A DNA stretch of 64,000 bases from Acinetobacter brisouii CIP 110357. GTDB lineage: Bacteria > Pseudomonadota > Gammaproteobacteria > Pseudomonadales > Moraxellaceae. Below, piece by piece: positions 45,348-55,965 of the stretch. Every line of letters begins with the position of its first letter. Positions within the stretch are counted from its first letter, which is position 1. The stretch is from assembly GCF_000488275.1 (NCBI RefSeq), contig NZ_KI530762.1, forward strand, positions 1,334,971 to 1,398,970, given 5' to 3'. The notes under the pieces are model-generated. The model searched no databases, was not told the origin of the DNA, and worked only from the letters and a program-made list of their open reading frames with translations. A program made the translations under genes and the position numbers.

Positions 45348-45776
45348 TTATGATTTTGGCTCAATCTGACAAAGTAATGGATGACCTTGTGACCGAGCGT
45401 AATTATTTACCTGATTTGCTTTTGTCTCAGCAATATCTCGAGGATAGACGCCTGCGACACCTTTCCCCTCATAATGTACAGTTAGCATTACTTGAGTGGC
45501 TTGGTCAAGATTCATTGCAAAGAATTCTTGTAAAATTTCAATAACAAAGTCCATAGGTGTGTAATCATCATTCAACAACACCACAGCATACAATGGAGGA
45601 CGCTTTAGTTCGGGCGGAGCCGTTTTGACAGCGAGGTCAGAATCAGGATGCTCGTCAGACTGATCATGCAAAGACGGGTTGAAATGCCAGTCGACATATC
45701 CTGATTGCTGAAAGGTCATTTTGACATCATTTAGACAAATTTTTCGTTTCATGTTTGCTGTCATATCTAATTTCAT
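45348..45776 (-). CDS. clpS: ATP-dependent Clp protease adaptor ClpS
   Basis: 142 residues. The core domain [25 protein letters not shown] (residue 62 on) with the N-degron pocket Asn-Asp and [23 protein letters not shown] is unmistakable. The N-terminal part is longer than the usual 106-residue adaptor; a start at the ATG at 45719 (MTFQQSGY) is also possible. Fourteen bp before clpA, as in most gammaproteobacteria. Confidence 0.93.
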   Translation of the reverse strand: MKLDMTANMKRKICLNDVKMTFQQSGYVDWHFNPSLHDQSDEHPDSDLAVKTAPPELKRPPLYAVVLLNDDYTPMDFVIEILQEFFAMNLDQATQVMLTVHYEGKGVAGVYPRDIAETKANQVNNYARSQGHPLLCQIEPKS

Positions 45777-45778
45777 GG

Positions 45779-46534
45779 TTATTGTGCTCGGGCTTCTGCT
45801 TGTGGAACTTCGGAAACGAAAGCTGATGTATTTTTCACTTCTTCTCCACGTAACCAGCTAAAGCGTTTAACTTCCGACACAGAACCATTTAAATGAATTT
45901 CAATATATTGTGGCACAAAGTCTTTTGGCATCGTCCAGCGCCCTGTAAGGCGTTCAAAGTCCATAAAGTTGAATTGGCTGTCTTCCATAGGTACAGCCAA
46001 CACCTCAGTACCACGAATCAGACGAATTTCAACTGAACCAACTGCACGACTGTTATTTGGACTAATTTGTGCCAAATCAAGCTGATATTCATAGGCATTT
46101 TCAGGTAATGGCTTAACACTTAAATTTTGAATGCTTAGACTTAAACCGCCACGTTGCCGTAAAACATCGCGATAAATTTTACTTTGCGATTGTGCAATCG
46201 ATAAATCATCTTTGGTTTTTTTCAAAACTGCTGTCAAGTCATTGGTATTGCTCACAGCAATATCACGTTCCTGAATCGCCATGTTATAACTTTTATTGAG
46301 ATTACTCAGGTTGTCTTTTTGCTTTTGTACGATCCCGACCAACTCCTGAGCGTCAGCATCGTAACCAACCACTGACAAACCTTGTCGATGCCCTACAGAA
46401 TACCCCAGTATTGTTCCACCACATAGCAGCACAACACCAGCCAATATCAAAAATTTATTGGATTGTAAAAAGGGAGCTTTTGGCTCAGAGTATGAATCTA
46501 AAGGATTATTCGATTCTGTAGTTTGATCTGTCAT
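45779..46534 (-). CDS. Membrane-anchored coiled-coil protein of unknown function (DUF6776-like)
   Basis: 251 residues. A cytoplasmic Pro-rich N-terminus (residues 1-28), one membrane helix ([20 protein letters not shown]), a coiled coil at roughly 60-115 ([20 protein letters not shown]), then a beta-rich periplasmic domain ending in [10 protein letters not shown]. This layout is common in gammaproteobacteria, but no function is known to me. Lies 2 bp upstream of clpS and 63 bp after argC in the same direction. Confidence 0.75.
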   Translation of the reverse strand: MTDQTTESNNPLDSYSEPKAPFLQSNKFLILAGVVLLCGGTILGYSVGHRQGLSVVGYDADAQELVGIVQKQKDNLSNLNKSYNMAIQERDIAVSNTNDLTAVLKKTKDDLSIAQSQSKIYRDVLRQRGGLSLSIQNLSVKPLPENAYEYQLDLAQISPNNSRAVGSVEIRLIRGTEVLAVPMEDSQFNFMDFERLTGRWTMPKDFVPQYIEIHLNGSVSEVKRFSWLRGEEVKNTSAFVSEVPQAEARAQ

Positions 46535-46597
46535 CTCGAATGCTCAATTTTTTACTGTGCCATCACAATAATGGCACTTCTTTTTGCTTTAAAAAAA

Positions 46598-47647
46598 TTA
46601 TGGTAATAAACCAATACCTGCCAAGCCTTCATCTTCTGCAAAACCGAACATAATGTTCATATTTTGCACGGCTTGCCCTGCTGCACCTTTCACCAGATTA
46701 TCTTGCGCAGATAACACGATCAGTTTGTTTGGATGAGGTTTATGCAAAGCAATACGTAACTGGTTTGCACCACGCACACTACGGGTTTCTGGCGAACTAC
46801 CCGCTGGCATAACATCTACAAATGGCTCGTTGGCATAAAACTGCTCGTACAAGGCTTGTAAATCGGTCTGAGCACCTGCTTCAGTCAAGTCCACATAAAT
46901 GGTGCTTAACATACCGCGAATCATTGGCACTAAGTGCGGAATAAAAATCACGTGTTCAAATACACCAGTTTTACCCGAAATATTTTCAAGTGCCTCTACA
47001 ATTTCAGGATGATGGCGATGCCCTGCAACCCCATAAGCCTTGAAGTTATCGGCATTTTCCGAGTAGATCATGCCAAGGCTAGCTTTACGACCAGCACCTG
47101 AAACACCCGATTTTGCATCAATAATAATACTTTCAGGTTTAATGAGGTCTTGTGCTGCTTTTAATACAGGTGCCAAACCAAGCTGTACAGTTGTTGGATA
47201 ACAACCCGGGTTACCAATCACGTTGGCTTGTTTGATTTTGTCGCGATTTAACTCAGACAAACCATAAACCGAGTCTTTTAACAACTCAGGGCAAGCATGT
47301 TGCATGCCATACCATTTCTCAAATTGTTCAAGGTTTTGTAAACGGAAGTCAGCCGCCAAATCAATCACTTTGGTGTTTGCTTCGGTCAGTGCTTGAGCAT
47401 GTTGCATGGCAACCCCATGCGGTGTCGCAAAAAACACCACATCACACTGTTTCAGCACGTCAATATCTAAATCAGAAAATTCTAGATCGGTATGCCCACG
47501 TAAATTTGGAAACATATCGGCAACACGTTTACCAGCTTCAGTCCGTGAAGTGAGAACTTGCACTTGAGCTTGCGTATGTCGAAGTAAAATACGCAAAAGT
47601 TCAACACCTGTATAACCCGTGCCACCCACAATACCCACTGAAATCAC
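46598..47647 (-). CDS. argC: N-acetyl-gamma-glutamyl-phosphate reductase
   Basis: 349 residues. NADP site [17 protein letters not shown] at residue 5; catalytic Cys in [18 protein letters not shown] near 150; HRHHPEI near 210 and VHF-type motif as [10 protein letters not shown]. Third step of arginine synthesis, reducing acetylglutamyl phosphate to the semialdehyde. Starts at the ATG just upstream of a normal leader; single gene of the pathway here. Confidence 0.95.
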   Translation of the reverse strand: MISVGIVGGTGYTGVELLRILLRHTQAQVQVLTSRTEAGKRVADMFPNLRGHTDLEFSDLDIDVLKQCDVVFFATPHGVAMQHAQALTEANTKVIDLAADFRLQNLEQFEKWYGMQHACPELLKDSVYGLSELNRDKIKQANVIGNPGCYPTTVQLGLAPVLKAAQDLIKPESIIIDAKSGVSGAGRKASLGMIYSENADNFKAYGVAGHRHHPEIVEALENISGKTGVFEHVIFIPHLVPMIRGMLSTIYVDLTEAGAQTDLQALYEQFYANEPFVDVMPAGSSPETRSVRGANQLRIALHKPHPNKLIVLSAQDNLVKGAAGQAVQNMNIMFGFAEDEGLAGIGLLP

Positions 47648-47767
47648 TTTGTGTTACCTCATGCTGTACTTTAAAAAAATAGGTCTAGTATGACAGGAAG
47701 ATTGGCTTTTCTAAACCTATTTCATAATCAACTGGATAGATTTTTCAAGCCTTAAATCAAAATCGCT

Positions 47768-48436
47768 TTAACCTAGCCACCAATTTGACCACTGAAATTT
47801 TTTCAATATCTGCCGATGTTGCTGAAAATTGGCGTCGTGTCGGGCAACTTCCTGCCAAAATTCAGCACTATGGTTAAAATGGCGTGTATGCACAAGTTCA
47901 TGCACACAGACGTAGCGAATAATTTCTTTGGGTAATAAAACCAGCGCGGCATTCAGCATAATTTTGTGCTGAGTACTACAACTTCCCCAACGTGACTTGG
48001 CAAAACGTATCTGATAAGACTGGTAAGGCAAGCCGATCTGCTGGCTCACATCTTCAAGAAATTCGGGTAAGGTATTTTTGGCATGGGCAATCACAAAACT
48101 TTTTAAAGCTTTGGCAGCCTGTTGCTGATGTAAATAAACACAGTTATTTTCAGGTTCAAAAACAAAATTTTGTTGCTGTAAGCGCGGTACAATTGCCAGT
48201 TGAGGAAAGTTGAATAAGTCCAAACTATCAGGAAAATCAGCAGGTTTTTGTTGTTGGATTTTTTGCCAAGTGTCTTGTAGCCAAGGCTGTGAATCTTCTA
48301 AGAATTGTTGAACCTGTTTTTGTTTGCAGCGCAATGGAACTGTTAGACGAATCTCATGTGTGTAGACACGCAAGCGCAACTGGGTTGCCCTCGCGTGACG
48401 TACAATTTTAATTTCAGGTAGCGTAACCTGCGACAT
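47768..48436 (-). CDS. YgjP-like zinc metallopeptidase (M48-type)
   Basis: 222 residues. VCVHELVHTRHFNHSAEFW near residue 185 holds the HExxH zinc motif and downstream H, and SRWGSCSTQHKIMLN near 155 is conserved in the WLM/YgjP family. Predicted soluble. Substrate unknown. Two bp downstream of rpiA, so likely co-transcribed with it. Confidence 0.85.
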   Translation of the reverse strand: MSQVTLPEIKIVRHARATQLRLRVYTHEIRLTVPLRCKQKQVQQFLEDSQPWLQDTWQKIQQQKPADFPDSLDLFNFPQLAIVPRLQQQNFVFEPENNCVYLHQQQAAKALKSFVIAHAKNTLPEFLEDVSQQIGLPYQSYQIRFAKSRWGSCSTQHKIMLNAALVLLPKEIIRYVCVHELVHTRHFNHSAEFWQEVARHDANFQQHRQILKKFQWSNWWLG

Positions 48437-48438
48437 GG

Positions 48439-49125
48439 TTAAACTGCGAAACGCTCTTCAATGCCATCGTTAGTGGCAACAATCGCAATATCAGCCTTGT
48501 TTAACGCAAAAATACCATTGGTCACGACACCTGGAATGTTATTGATGGTTTTCTCAAGTTCTAGTGCATCTAGAATATTTAAGTTATAAACATCCAGAAT
48601 CACATTACCATTGTCGGTAATCACTGCTTGTTCCTGATCATCTACACGAAATACAGGATCACCACCCAAAGACACCAGTTTACGTGCAACAGCTGAACGC
48701 GCCATAGGAATCACTTCAACAGGAAGCGGGAAATCACGTCCAAGTTGCTCAACCCATTTTGAATCATCAACGATACATACAAATTTTCGGGCAATTGATG
48801 CCACAATTTTTTCACGAGTTAATGCCGCACCGCCGCCTTTGATCATATGCAAATGACGGTCAATTTCATCGGCACCATCAACATAGGCATCGAGACTTCC
48901 CACCTGATTCATATCAACAACTTCAATCCCTAGCTTTGTTAAACGCTCGGCAGTTGCTTTTGAACTTGCCACAGCCGCTTCAAGTTGTAGTTCTGGTAAC
49001 AAGTCAATTAAAAAGTTAACTGTACTGCCTGTACCAACACCTAAAATGCCGCCTCTAGGCAAATGTTTCAATGCGGCTTGTGCTGCAGCTTGTTTTTTCG
49101 CATCTTGGGTTGCATATAGACTCAT
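48439..49125 (-). CDS. rpiA: Ribose-5-phosphate isomerase A
   Basis: 228 residues, usual length. [16 protein letters not shown] near residue 28, DGADEID near 84, [16 protein letters not shown] near 95 and the C-terminal [10 protein letters not shown] are the RpiA signatures. Interconverts ribose 5-phosphate and ribulose 5-phosphate. Divergent from ilvA with 116 bp between. Confidence 0.95.
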   Translation of the reverse strand: MSLYATQDAKKQAAAQAALKHLPRGGILGVGTGSTVNFLIDLLPELQLEAAVASSKATAERLTKLGIEVVDMNQVGSLDAYVDGADEIDRHLHMIKGGGAALTREKIVASIARKFVCIVDDSKWVEQLGRDFPLPVEVIPMARSAVARKLVSLGGDPVFRVDDQEQAVITDNGNVILDVYNLNILDALELEKTINNIPGVVTNGIFALNKADIAIVATNDGIEERFAV

Positions 49126-49241
49126 AATGGTTTTAACTCAATATCTCAAATGATGAAAGATTTAGCGTAATTTAGCCGCCCAAAAGACAAGCGGTTTGTT
49201 ACAATGTAAATCTATTTTAAACTGTTAAATGGAAGATGAAC

Positions 49242-50780
49242 ATGTTGTTTCGCTTGGTAAGACAAATTTTACAAGCAACAGTCTATGACGTTGCAATTGA
49301 ATCTCCTCTCGAAGCGGCACCACGAATTAGTCAAAAACTCAATAATAATATTCGTCTGAAGCGTGAAGATTTACAACCTGTTTTTTCTTTCAAGCTGCGT
49401 GGTGCTTATAACCGTATCAGCCAACTTCCTAAAGAACAGTTAGAACGTGGTGTGATTACGGCTTCGGCAGGTAACCATGCACAAGGTGTGGCATTGTCTG
49501 GCGCAAAACTCGGTATTCCAGCGATTATTGTCATGCCGCAAACCACGCCAGATATTAAAGTTCAAGCTGTAAAACGTCTTGGTGGACAAGTGGTTTTACA
49601 TGGTGACGCTTTTGATGCAGCCAACAAATATGCTCAGCAACGCGCGCAAGAAGAAGGTCTAACGTTCATTCCCCCATATGACGATGAACTGGTGATTGCA
49701 GGTCAAGGCACAATTGCCAATGAGATTCACCGTCAATGGCGCGAAGTCGACTATATTTTTGTTGCTGTTGGTGGTGGCGGTCTAATTTCAGGCATTGCCG
49801 CATACTTCGGTGAAGTTGCACCTCATGTCAAAGTTGTCGGCGTTGAATATGATGAATCAGCCTGTTTAAAAGCAGCATTAGCAGCCAATGAACGTGTTGT
49901 TCTACCTCAAGTGGGTTTATTTGCCGACGGTACAGCAGTTGCACAAATTGGCGCACTGCCATTTGATATTTTGCGTATGGACAAATCAGATGGTTCAGGA
50001 AAAATCATTGAGCCTGAAATCATTACCGTCAATACTGATGAAATCTGTGCAGCAATCAAAGACACTTATGATGAAACTCGCAGTATTGTCGAGCCATCGG
50101 GTGCTATGGCACTTGCAGCAATCAAAAAATTTGTGGCTGAAACCGGTATTCAAGGCAAAAACATGGTGTCTATCGTGTGTGGCGCCAACATGAACTTTGA
50201 CCGTTTACGCTACATTGCAGAACGTACCGAACTTGGTGAACATCGCGAAGCAATTTATGCAGTGACTATTCCTGAAGAAAAAGGGTCTTTCCTGAACTTC
50301 TGCCGTGCCTTGCAAGGTCGCAACATTACCGAATTTAACTACCGTTGTAATGATGAACATTCAGCGCAAGTCTTTGTCGGCATTAGCTTAAAAGGTGGTC
50401 AGGCTGAACGCAAAGAAATCTTTGAGTCGCTCAAAGCCAATTACGATGTGGACGATTTATCTGATGATGAAGTCGCAAAATTACACATCCGTTATTTGAT
50501 TGGTGGGCATGCCAACATCAACAATGAGCGTCTGTTCCGTGTCGAATTCCCTGAACGCCCAGGTGCATTACTAACTTTCCTAGAGCGTTTAGGACCAAAC
50601 CATAACATTACCTTATTCCACTACCGTAATCACGGTGCGGCTGAAGGTCGTGTACTTGTTGGTTTACAGGCGACAGATGCAGATGAACAACCAGACGTAT
50701 TAATTGAAACATTAGAAAAGATTACTTATCCGTATGAAGAAATTAGCCAAAACTTAGGCTACAAACGCTTCTTAAAATAA
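49242..50780 (+). CDS. ilvA: Biosynthetic threonine ammonia-lyase
   Basis: 512 residues from the ATG at 49242, chosen because GGAAG lies six nt upstream; another ATG two codons before is in frame. PLP domain: FSFKLRGAYNR near residue 50 (PLP Lys), SAGNHAQGVA near 75, GGGGLISGI near 180. Two ACT-like C-terminal domains from about 330 (YAVTIPEEKGSFLNFCRAL, then RLFRVEFPERPGALLTFLERL) bind isoleucine/valine. First step of isoleucine synthesis. Same enzyme family as the short catabolic gene at 4 kb. Confidence 0.95.
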   Translation: MLFRLVRQILQATVYDVAIESPLEAAPRISQKLNNNIRLKREDLQPVFSFKLRGAYNRISQLPKEQLERGVITASAGNHAQGVALSGAKLGIPAIIVMPQTTPDIKVQAVKRLGGQVVLHGDAFDAANKYAQQRAQEEGLTFIPPYDDELVIAGQGTIANEIHRQWREVDYIFVAVGGGGLISGIAAYFGEVAPHVKVVGVEYDESACLKAALAANERVVLPQVGLFADGTAVAQIGALPFDILRMDKSDGSGKIIEPEIITVNTDEICAAIKDTYDETRSIVEPSGAMALAAIKKFVAETGIQGKNMVSIVCGANMNFDRLRYIAERTELGEHREAIYAVTIPEEKGSFLNFCRALQGRNITEFNYRCNDEHSAQVFVGISLKGGQAERKEIFESLKANYDVDDLSDDEVAKLHIRYLIGGHANINNERLFRVEFPERPGALLTFLERLGPNHNITLFHYRNHGAAEGRVLVGLQATDADEQPDVLIETLEKITYPYEEISQNLGYKRFLK

Positions 50781-50792
50781 GTTGCTTGAAAC

Positions 50793-50826
50793 AAAAAACC
50801 GATGCCTCATGCATCGGTTTTTTGTT
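50793..50826 (+). terminator. ilvA terminator
   Basis: A 13-bp stem (AAAAAACCGATGC with GCATCGGTTTTTT), 5-nt loop, 12 nt after the ilvA stop. A-run on the left and T-run on the right make it potentially bidirectional. Confidence 0.88.
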
Positions 50827-51190
50827 TTTGGCGAAGTTTATTGCTTTTAAAGTGTATTTAAACTGAAGCTCTGACTATAGCTTTAACTACCTATATACTG
50901 ATTTTTTGTGGTTTATATATCATGCCAATGTTTAAACCCAATAAAAGTTTTTAGATTGACTGTTTGTTTGCAGTCATGTCTGCGGTATGCCTGGCTGAAT
51001 GATGATCAGGGATTACAACACAGTTAAACTCATTACTAAGGTATTTAGTTCTTTATTTGACTTAATTTAACCGCAGTATTGAAGAAAAGCTCTTTGAATT
51101 ATTTTATGACTCGAATTAATTGATGGTTTAATTTTAGTTTTTGAGTAAGTTTAAACTATGAAATACTTAGGCTATTTAAATTTTGTTTAT
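50827..51190. other. Gene-free stretch between ilvA and pldA
   Basis: About 360 bp without a credible gene. It contains the third copy of the ACTTAGGCTATTT motif near its right end. A plus-strand ORF overlapping that motif has no ribosome site. No known RNA gene is recognised. Confidence 0.5.
51165..51177 (+). repeat. Recurrent intergenic motif ACTTAGGCTATTT (copy 3)
   Basis: Identical 13-bp motif, 14 bp before the terminator hairpin at 51191. Same orientation as the other three copies. Confidence 0.6.
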
Positions 51191-51219
51191 AAAAAAACCA
51201 TGCTTAGCATGGTTTTTTT
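51191..51219. terminator. Bidirectional terminator after pldA
   Basis: A 13-bp stem (51191-51203 with 51207-51219) with a 3-nt loop has A7 on the left and T7 on the right. It lies 14 nt beyond the pldA stop. Confidence 0.88.
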
Positions 51220-51232
51220 AATGTGGGAAAAT

Positions 51233-52432
51233 TTAGAACCAATCCATCAAGGAAACACCCACCCCGATGTAATTAGCACGATGGTTATAGTCAATCAAAC
51301 TTTCACCATAACCACTAAAGTACTGAATTTGACCACGTAATTTACCTTTAATCGGGAATGTCCAGTCAAACTGTACTGCACCATGCGATGCATCGCCTGT
51401 ACGTAAAGAGTGGCGTAACATTAAAGAGAAGTCATAGTCATTTACGCGGTAAAATGCCGTAATATCGCCGCGCCCCATATAATTTTCAATATCAGGGTTG
51501 TTATCATCCCGCGTATTTTCAGGAATTCGATACCATGGGCGAATCATAATGGCAAAATTGTCACGTTCAAAACCAAAGTTTAACATGACACGATTCCAGC
51601 TACGCGAAAATGGATCGGCACGCCCATTGGACTGATGGTTAAAACTTACGCCAAACAAACGACCATCTAGTCCCATCAGGTTATAGTTGGTGCGAAAAAT
51701 CAGGCTTGCTTCAGGTTCATAGTTGGTTTCCCGAAATGGGCGTGAATTTTCTGCATTATAGACTTGCCAACGTGACGACTGAGTATAACCAATCCATAAA
51801 TCACCATTGTCACCAAAGATGTTTTCCCATGCTTTGGTTTTTAAAGACAACTGGAATTTGGATTCTGTGAACTTCAGATCTTGCCGCTCGGTCACAGTAT
51901 TCAACGGATTTGGGCTGCTCGGGTATACATTACGATTGCTTGTCCAAAAAATTGGTAACACATAAATCGGTTTATATCCCCGAATATTCCATGTACCCAA
52001 TTTGCTTTTTTCAGACAATTCCCAACGGCTGTCTAGCAAAGAGTTTTGGGTATTCAAAGGTTGCCGCGCATCATTTGAATAAATATAGTGCAAAGAGCGG
52101 GCGAGCTTTTCTTTTAAGCTGGCATCTTCTGTGCTGCTTTGCGCCACTGTTGTAGCAGGCACAGACATGAGCTGACTTGGTTGAGTCGCTGTCTCGGTCA
52201 AAGCATTTAAAGGCGCATTATCTTGTAAGAGCTTCGGTTTAAAATAGCTGTCATAACAGGCCAGACGGTCAGAATCAGCGATAATTCCTGCACAGGCCTG
52301 CCCACTGGTAGGATGAAAATTTTCTGATGTTTTTTCTTCAGCAAAACTCATAGAGCAACACAATAACCCGCCACCAAGCACTGGAATAAATCGCAGTGCC
52401 TGATAAGTACGTTCAATCGCTTTGAACGACAT
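51233..52432 (-). CDS. pldA: Outer membrane phospholipase A
   Basis: 399 residues from the ATG at 52432; a longer reading overlaps the M16 gene's end. Signal peptide, then a Cys-Asp-containing N-terminal segment (RLACYDSYF) and the OMPLA barrel. The catalytic triad is visible in SFNHQSNGRADPFSRSWNR: His, then Ser two residues later and Asn fourteen later, matching H142-S144-N156 of E. coli OMPLA. It hydrolyses phospholipids in the outer leaflet. The N-terminal extension (about 100 residues) is longer than in E. coli. Confidence 0.9.
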   Translation of the reverse strand: MSFKAIERTYQALRFIPVLGGGLLCCSMSFAEEKTSENFHPTSGQACAGIIADSDRLACYDSYFKPKLLQDNAPLNALTETATQPSQLMSVPATTVAQSSTEDASLKEKLARSLHYIYSNDARQPLNTQNSLLDSRWELSEKSKLGTWNIRGYKPIYVLPIFWTSNRNVYPSSPNPLNTVTERQDLKFTESKFQLSLKTKAWENIFGDNGDLWIGYTQSSRWQVYNAENSRPFRETNYEPEASLIFRTNYNLMGLDGRLFGVSFNHQSNGRADPFSRSWNRVMLNFGFERDNFAIMIRPWYRIPENTRDDNNPDIENYMGRGDITAFYRVNDYDFSLMLRHSLRTGDASHGAVQFDWTFPIKGKLRGQIQYFSGYGESLIDYNHRANYIGVGVSLMDWF

Positions 52433-52451
52433 ATGTTGAATCTCCAACAGA

Positions 52452-55394
52452 TTAATTGACTTGTTGAATCTCAAAACCTAGTTGTTCCAGTTGCTCTCGT
52501 TTGGTAAATGGTGCAACAACCGCTTTTACTGCTTTATGGTTAAGCAAATATTGCTCTACAACACGTTTTAAATCATCTAATGTGACTGCCAATATTTGTG
52601 CACGTAGCTGGGTTCTAAATGCAGGTGAACGTTTGTGTAACAACGCATAACATGCACTAATCGCTTCACCTGCTGGAGAACCTGGTTTATCCATACCAGC
52701 AATCAAGCCCAAAATCGCCTCTTCAAGCTGATGCGGTAACTGTGGTGCAGTCATCAACCAATTCAAGCTCGCTTCAAAATCTTGGAAAGTTTCAGTGAGA
52801 CGCGGGTCACGGTAGCTATAGAAACGGAACGCACAGGCATTGCCATCGTAACTTGCGCCACCACCATACGCACCACCCTTTTCACGAATCGCGCTATGTA
52901 AGAAACCATTGCGCAAGTAGCCTGCCAAGACCATAAATACCGCAGCGTCAGGATGTGATACTTCTACAGCCTGATAAGCAGCCGAACAGAATTGTACATT
53001 GGTCTGAATGAGCCATGCCTGATCTTGCTTAGAATCTTCACGGCGTACTGTACTTAATTCGATTGGCTCATGAGAAAATTCAACTTTATCCCAAACATCC
53101 TGTACATGCTCAACCAATGTTTGACTGTGCATGTCTTCACAAACCAGTAAAAATTGTTTTGGTGCTTGCAATAACAACTGATGAATATTTTTTAATTCCT
53201 GAATAAAATCAGTATAAGCCTGTTCATCTTTTTGAATTTTTTCAATCAGCTCTATCAGCCAGTTCAAAGCACCCAGACCTGTGTTGAAATAATCACGCTC
53301 TGCTAAAGCACTCATGTGACGCGAAGCAATCTGCATAGCATAACTGTGTCCTGAGCCAGACAAACGTGATTGCCAACGTGTTTTACGCTGTTGCAACAAT
53401 TCTAAAATACGGTCTTTTTCATCGAAACGTAGTTTTTCAAACGCCAGTTTCAATAAACCAATCGCATCAAAACGATCTGCCAAAGACTTCGTGGTTAAAG
53501 TTAAAAATGCACTGATCTGATTTTTATCATTCAAACCGCTACGTAATGAAGCTCCCATGCCCAAACCACCACTCACAGCAGTTTGTACATGTTGAAGCGC
53601 CAAGTAGTCATACTCACCAGCACCAACTTCGCCAACTAAAATTGACAGTAAGTTGAAATATGGCGATTGCACCACAACATCTGGAATTTCAACAATCACT
53701 TGTTGATAGTACAAACCATTGGTTCCTGCATGGTATAAATGCAACGGCATATCGTGGTTATTGCTAATAATTTCGCGCAACTCACCTTGTACAATCTGGA
53801 TTTCAGCTGGAATGTCTTCTAAACCGACTTTAGGTAACAGCTCAAGATTATCTGGTGTTTCCTGACGTTTGTTGAGTGCTTCTGTATTAGCAATAATCTC
53901 AGCGCGATCAGCGTCTGTTAAATTCGCTTCAATCTGGTCTAAACGTGCCTGTTCCAGTTGTTTTTCATGCGCTGATTTATTGGCATCTGGCACTAAAGTC
54001 AGCTGCACACAGTGTGTATTATCAAGCAAATAGGTTTGTATTAGTTTAGACAACCACATTGGGTCTTTCAGTTCTTCTTTCACAGCTTCCATAGCCGCAT
54101 CAACATCCCATACATGTACAGGATCACTGTGATGAATCGCGCTACTTAAACCATTTAAAATCAGACTTAAACCATACGGCGTACCATCTCCACCGACTTC
54201 ACGCTGATGTAATTCAATCTGATGTAAAATTGAATCAACCATCTTGGAATCAACAGGTTTAGAAGCAGCTTCTTGCAGTATGTTTAATACGCCCTCTTTA
54301 AACGTTTGGGCATGTTCAGGATCTGAGCCCTGTACCGCACAGTAAAAGGTCATTTCAAAGTTGCTGTCATCGACGCCCATAAATGGACCTGTAGAATCGG
54401 CATAACCACACGTTTCCAAATAATGGCGCAGTGGTGATGCAGAATTTTCCAGTAAAATACCTTCAACCAGGCGCATACCTAAACGCAGTTTAATATCACT
54501 GGCTTCAGGCAATAACCACGCAAGTACATGATAAGTTTTACCTTTGAGGTCTTCTGCATCGACTGCATAAGTTTCAGTGACTTCAATCGGTGCGGCCAAG
54601 CGCTGTTCTGGAGTCGAGTGTAAAGTTCGCCCTGCCTGGAATTTATGCAATACCTGAGTTTCAATCTGCTCTTGTAACTCATATGCAGTTTGATCACCAA
54701 AGGTCATAAACACGGCGTTACTTGGGTGATAATGTGTTTGATAGAACTCAAGCAGTTCGCCATAGGTCAAATCTGGGATATCTTTTGGGTCACCGCCAGA
54801 GTTGTAATGATAGGTCGTCGTCGGGAATAAATGATGCGCCAGTTGATGGTAAAGCTGATCTGAAGGCGAACTCATTGCACCTTTCATTTCATTAAATACC
54901 ACGCCTTTAAATACAGGCTTGCCTTGCTCATCTAACTCGACCCGAATCCCTTCTTGGGCAAAATCTAAAGGATTGAGGTTTGCAGCAAATGCTGCGTCAA
55001 GGTAAACAGCAAGCAGATTTTGAAAATCTTTTTTGTTTTGTGTTGCAAATGGATATGCTGTCCAGTCTGCTGAAGTGAACGCGTTCATAAACGTATTTAA
55101 TGAACGGCGAATCATTAAAAAGAACGGATCGCGCACAGGAAAACGCTCTGAACCACAAAGCGCTGTATGTTCCAAAATATGGGCTTCGCCTTTAGAATCC
55201 ATTGGCTGGGTACGAAACGCAACTAAAAATACATTTTCATCATTTTGACTGGCTAAATGATAATGCACAGCACCAGTCACTTTGTGTTTATATTCATAAA
55301 CATCGATGTCTAAAGCCTCAACATGATGCTGACGTAACAGCTGAAACGCGGGATGAATCGTTTGAGTAATGGTTTCAGTGACATCTACAGTCAT
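52452..55394 (-). CDS. M16C zinc protease, presequence-protease (PreP)-like
   Basis: 980 residues from the ATG at 55394; ten upstream residues are optional. Inverted zinc motif HILEH near residue 70 with the distant Glu, then the M16C associated domain in the middle (from about 450) and a second inactive M16 half, including GGAYGGGASYD near 860. Size and layout match PreP/insulinase-type peptidasomes. No signal peptide, so probably cytoplasmic; it would degrade free peptides. Followed by pldA 19 bp later. Confidence 0.9.
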   Translation of the reverse strand: MTVDVTETITQTIHPAFQLLRQHHVEALDIDVYEYKHKVTGAVHYHLASQNDENVFLVAFRTQPMDSKGEAHILEHTALCGSERFPVRDPFFLMIRRSLNTFMNAFTSADWTAYPFATQNKKDFQNLLAVYLDAAFAANLNPLDFAQEGIRVELDEQGKPVFKGVVFNEMKGAMSSPSDQLYHQLAHHLFPTTTYHYNSGGDPKDIPDLTYGELLEFYQTHYHPSNAVFMTFGDQTAYELQEQIETQVLHKFQAGRTLHSTPEQRLAAPIEVTETYAVDAEDLKGKTYHVLAWLLPEASDIKLRLGMRLVEGILLENSASPLRHYLETCGYADSTGPFMGVDDSNFEMTFYCAVQGSDPEHAQTFKEGVLNILQEAASKPVDSKMVDSILHQIELHQREVGGDGTPYGLSLILNGLSSAIHHSDPVHVWDVDAAMEAVKEELKDPMWLSKLIQTYLLDNTHCVQLTLVPDANKSAHEKQLEQARLDQIEANLTDADRAEIIANTEALNKRQETPDNLELLPKVGLEDIPAEIQIVQGELREIISNNHDMPLHLYHAGTNGLYYQQVIVEIPDVVVQSPYFNLLSILVGEVGAGEYDYLALQHVQTAVSGGLGMGASLRSGLNDKNQISAFLTLTTKSLADRFDAIGLLKLAFEKLRFDEKDRILELLQQRKTRWQSRLSGSGHSYAMQIASRHMSALAERDYFNTGLGALNWLIELIEKIQKDEQAYTDFIQELKNIHQLLLQAPKQFLLVCEDMHSQTLVEHVQDVWDKVEFSHEPIELSTVRREDSKQDQAWLIQTNVQFCSAAYQAVEVSHPDAAVFMVLAGYLRNGFLHSAIREKGGAYGGGASYDGNACAFRFYSYRDPRLTETFQDFEASLNWLMTAPQLPHQLEEAILGLIAGMDKPGSPAGEAISACYALLHKRSPAFRTQLRAQILAVTLDDLKRVVEQYLLNHKAVKAVVAPFTKREQLEQLGFEIQQVN

Positions 55395-55568
55395 GTGCTC
55401 TCCTAAATAAAAATCATCATCAATCATATTTTGGTATTATGCGACAGATACTCTAGATTTTCATGTAAAAACTTGAGTATTTTGGTTTTATATCATGCAA
55501 GCGCAGATCAGATTTACAACGAAAAATAACCCCTTTCATCCATGTAAAAATACAAAGTGTAGATGACA

Positions 55569-55934
55569 ATGAAAAAATCTTACTTATTTGCAATCTCTTG
55601 TCTTATTTCAAGCAGCTTATATGCAAGCCCCAACTGTGATCAGCTTGCCAAAATTGCTGAGAACAATGGTGGAGTACAAGGTCTCTACAAGGTAAAAAGC
55701 CTAAAAGGCTTGCGTAGTTATTTTTATTCTGCCCCATCAGAACAGTGCAAAAGCAAAAATGTGTTTATTATTTCTAAAGATACAGTGTTTATGTATCAAA
55801 AAGTCAAAAATGAAAATCAATGGTGGATGTATGTGATGTATACCGCCAATGACGGCGTGACAGATACTCAAGGTTGGGTCAAAGTAAGGGATTTCGATAA
55901 GCTTGCAGGACGAACTAGCCCGCATTTAGACTGA
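55569..55934 (+). CDS. Small secreted protein of unknown function
   Basis: 121 residues from the ATG at 55569; an ATG two codons upstream is in frame. A signal peptide (MKKSYLFAISCLISSSLYAS) is followed by a short mature domain with two Cys (in NCDQL and EQCKS) and the aromatic stretch QWWMYVMYTAND. I do not recognise it. Its 3' end overlaps the frame-shifted tail of the opposite immunity-type gene only if that gene is read without correction. Confidence 0.65.
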   Translation: MKKSYLFAISCLISSSLYASPNCDQLAKIAENNGGVQGLYKVKSLKGLRSYFYSAPSEQCKSKNVFIISKDTVFMYQKVKNENQWWMYVMYTANDGVTDTQGWVKVRDFDKLAGRTSPHLD

Positions 55935-55965
55935 ATACACTGAGAACACAAAATCTGAAACTTTG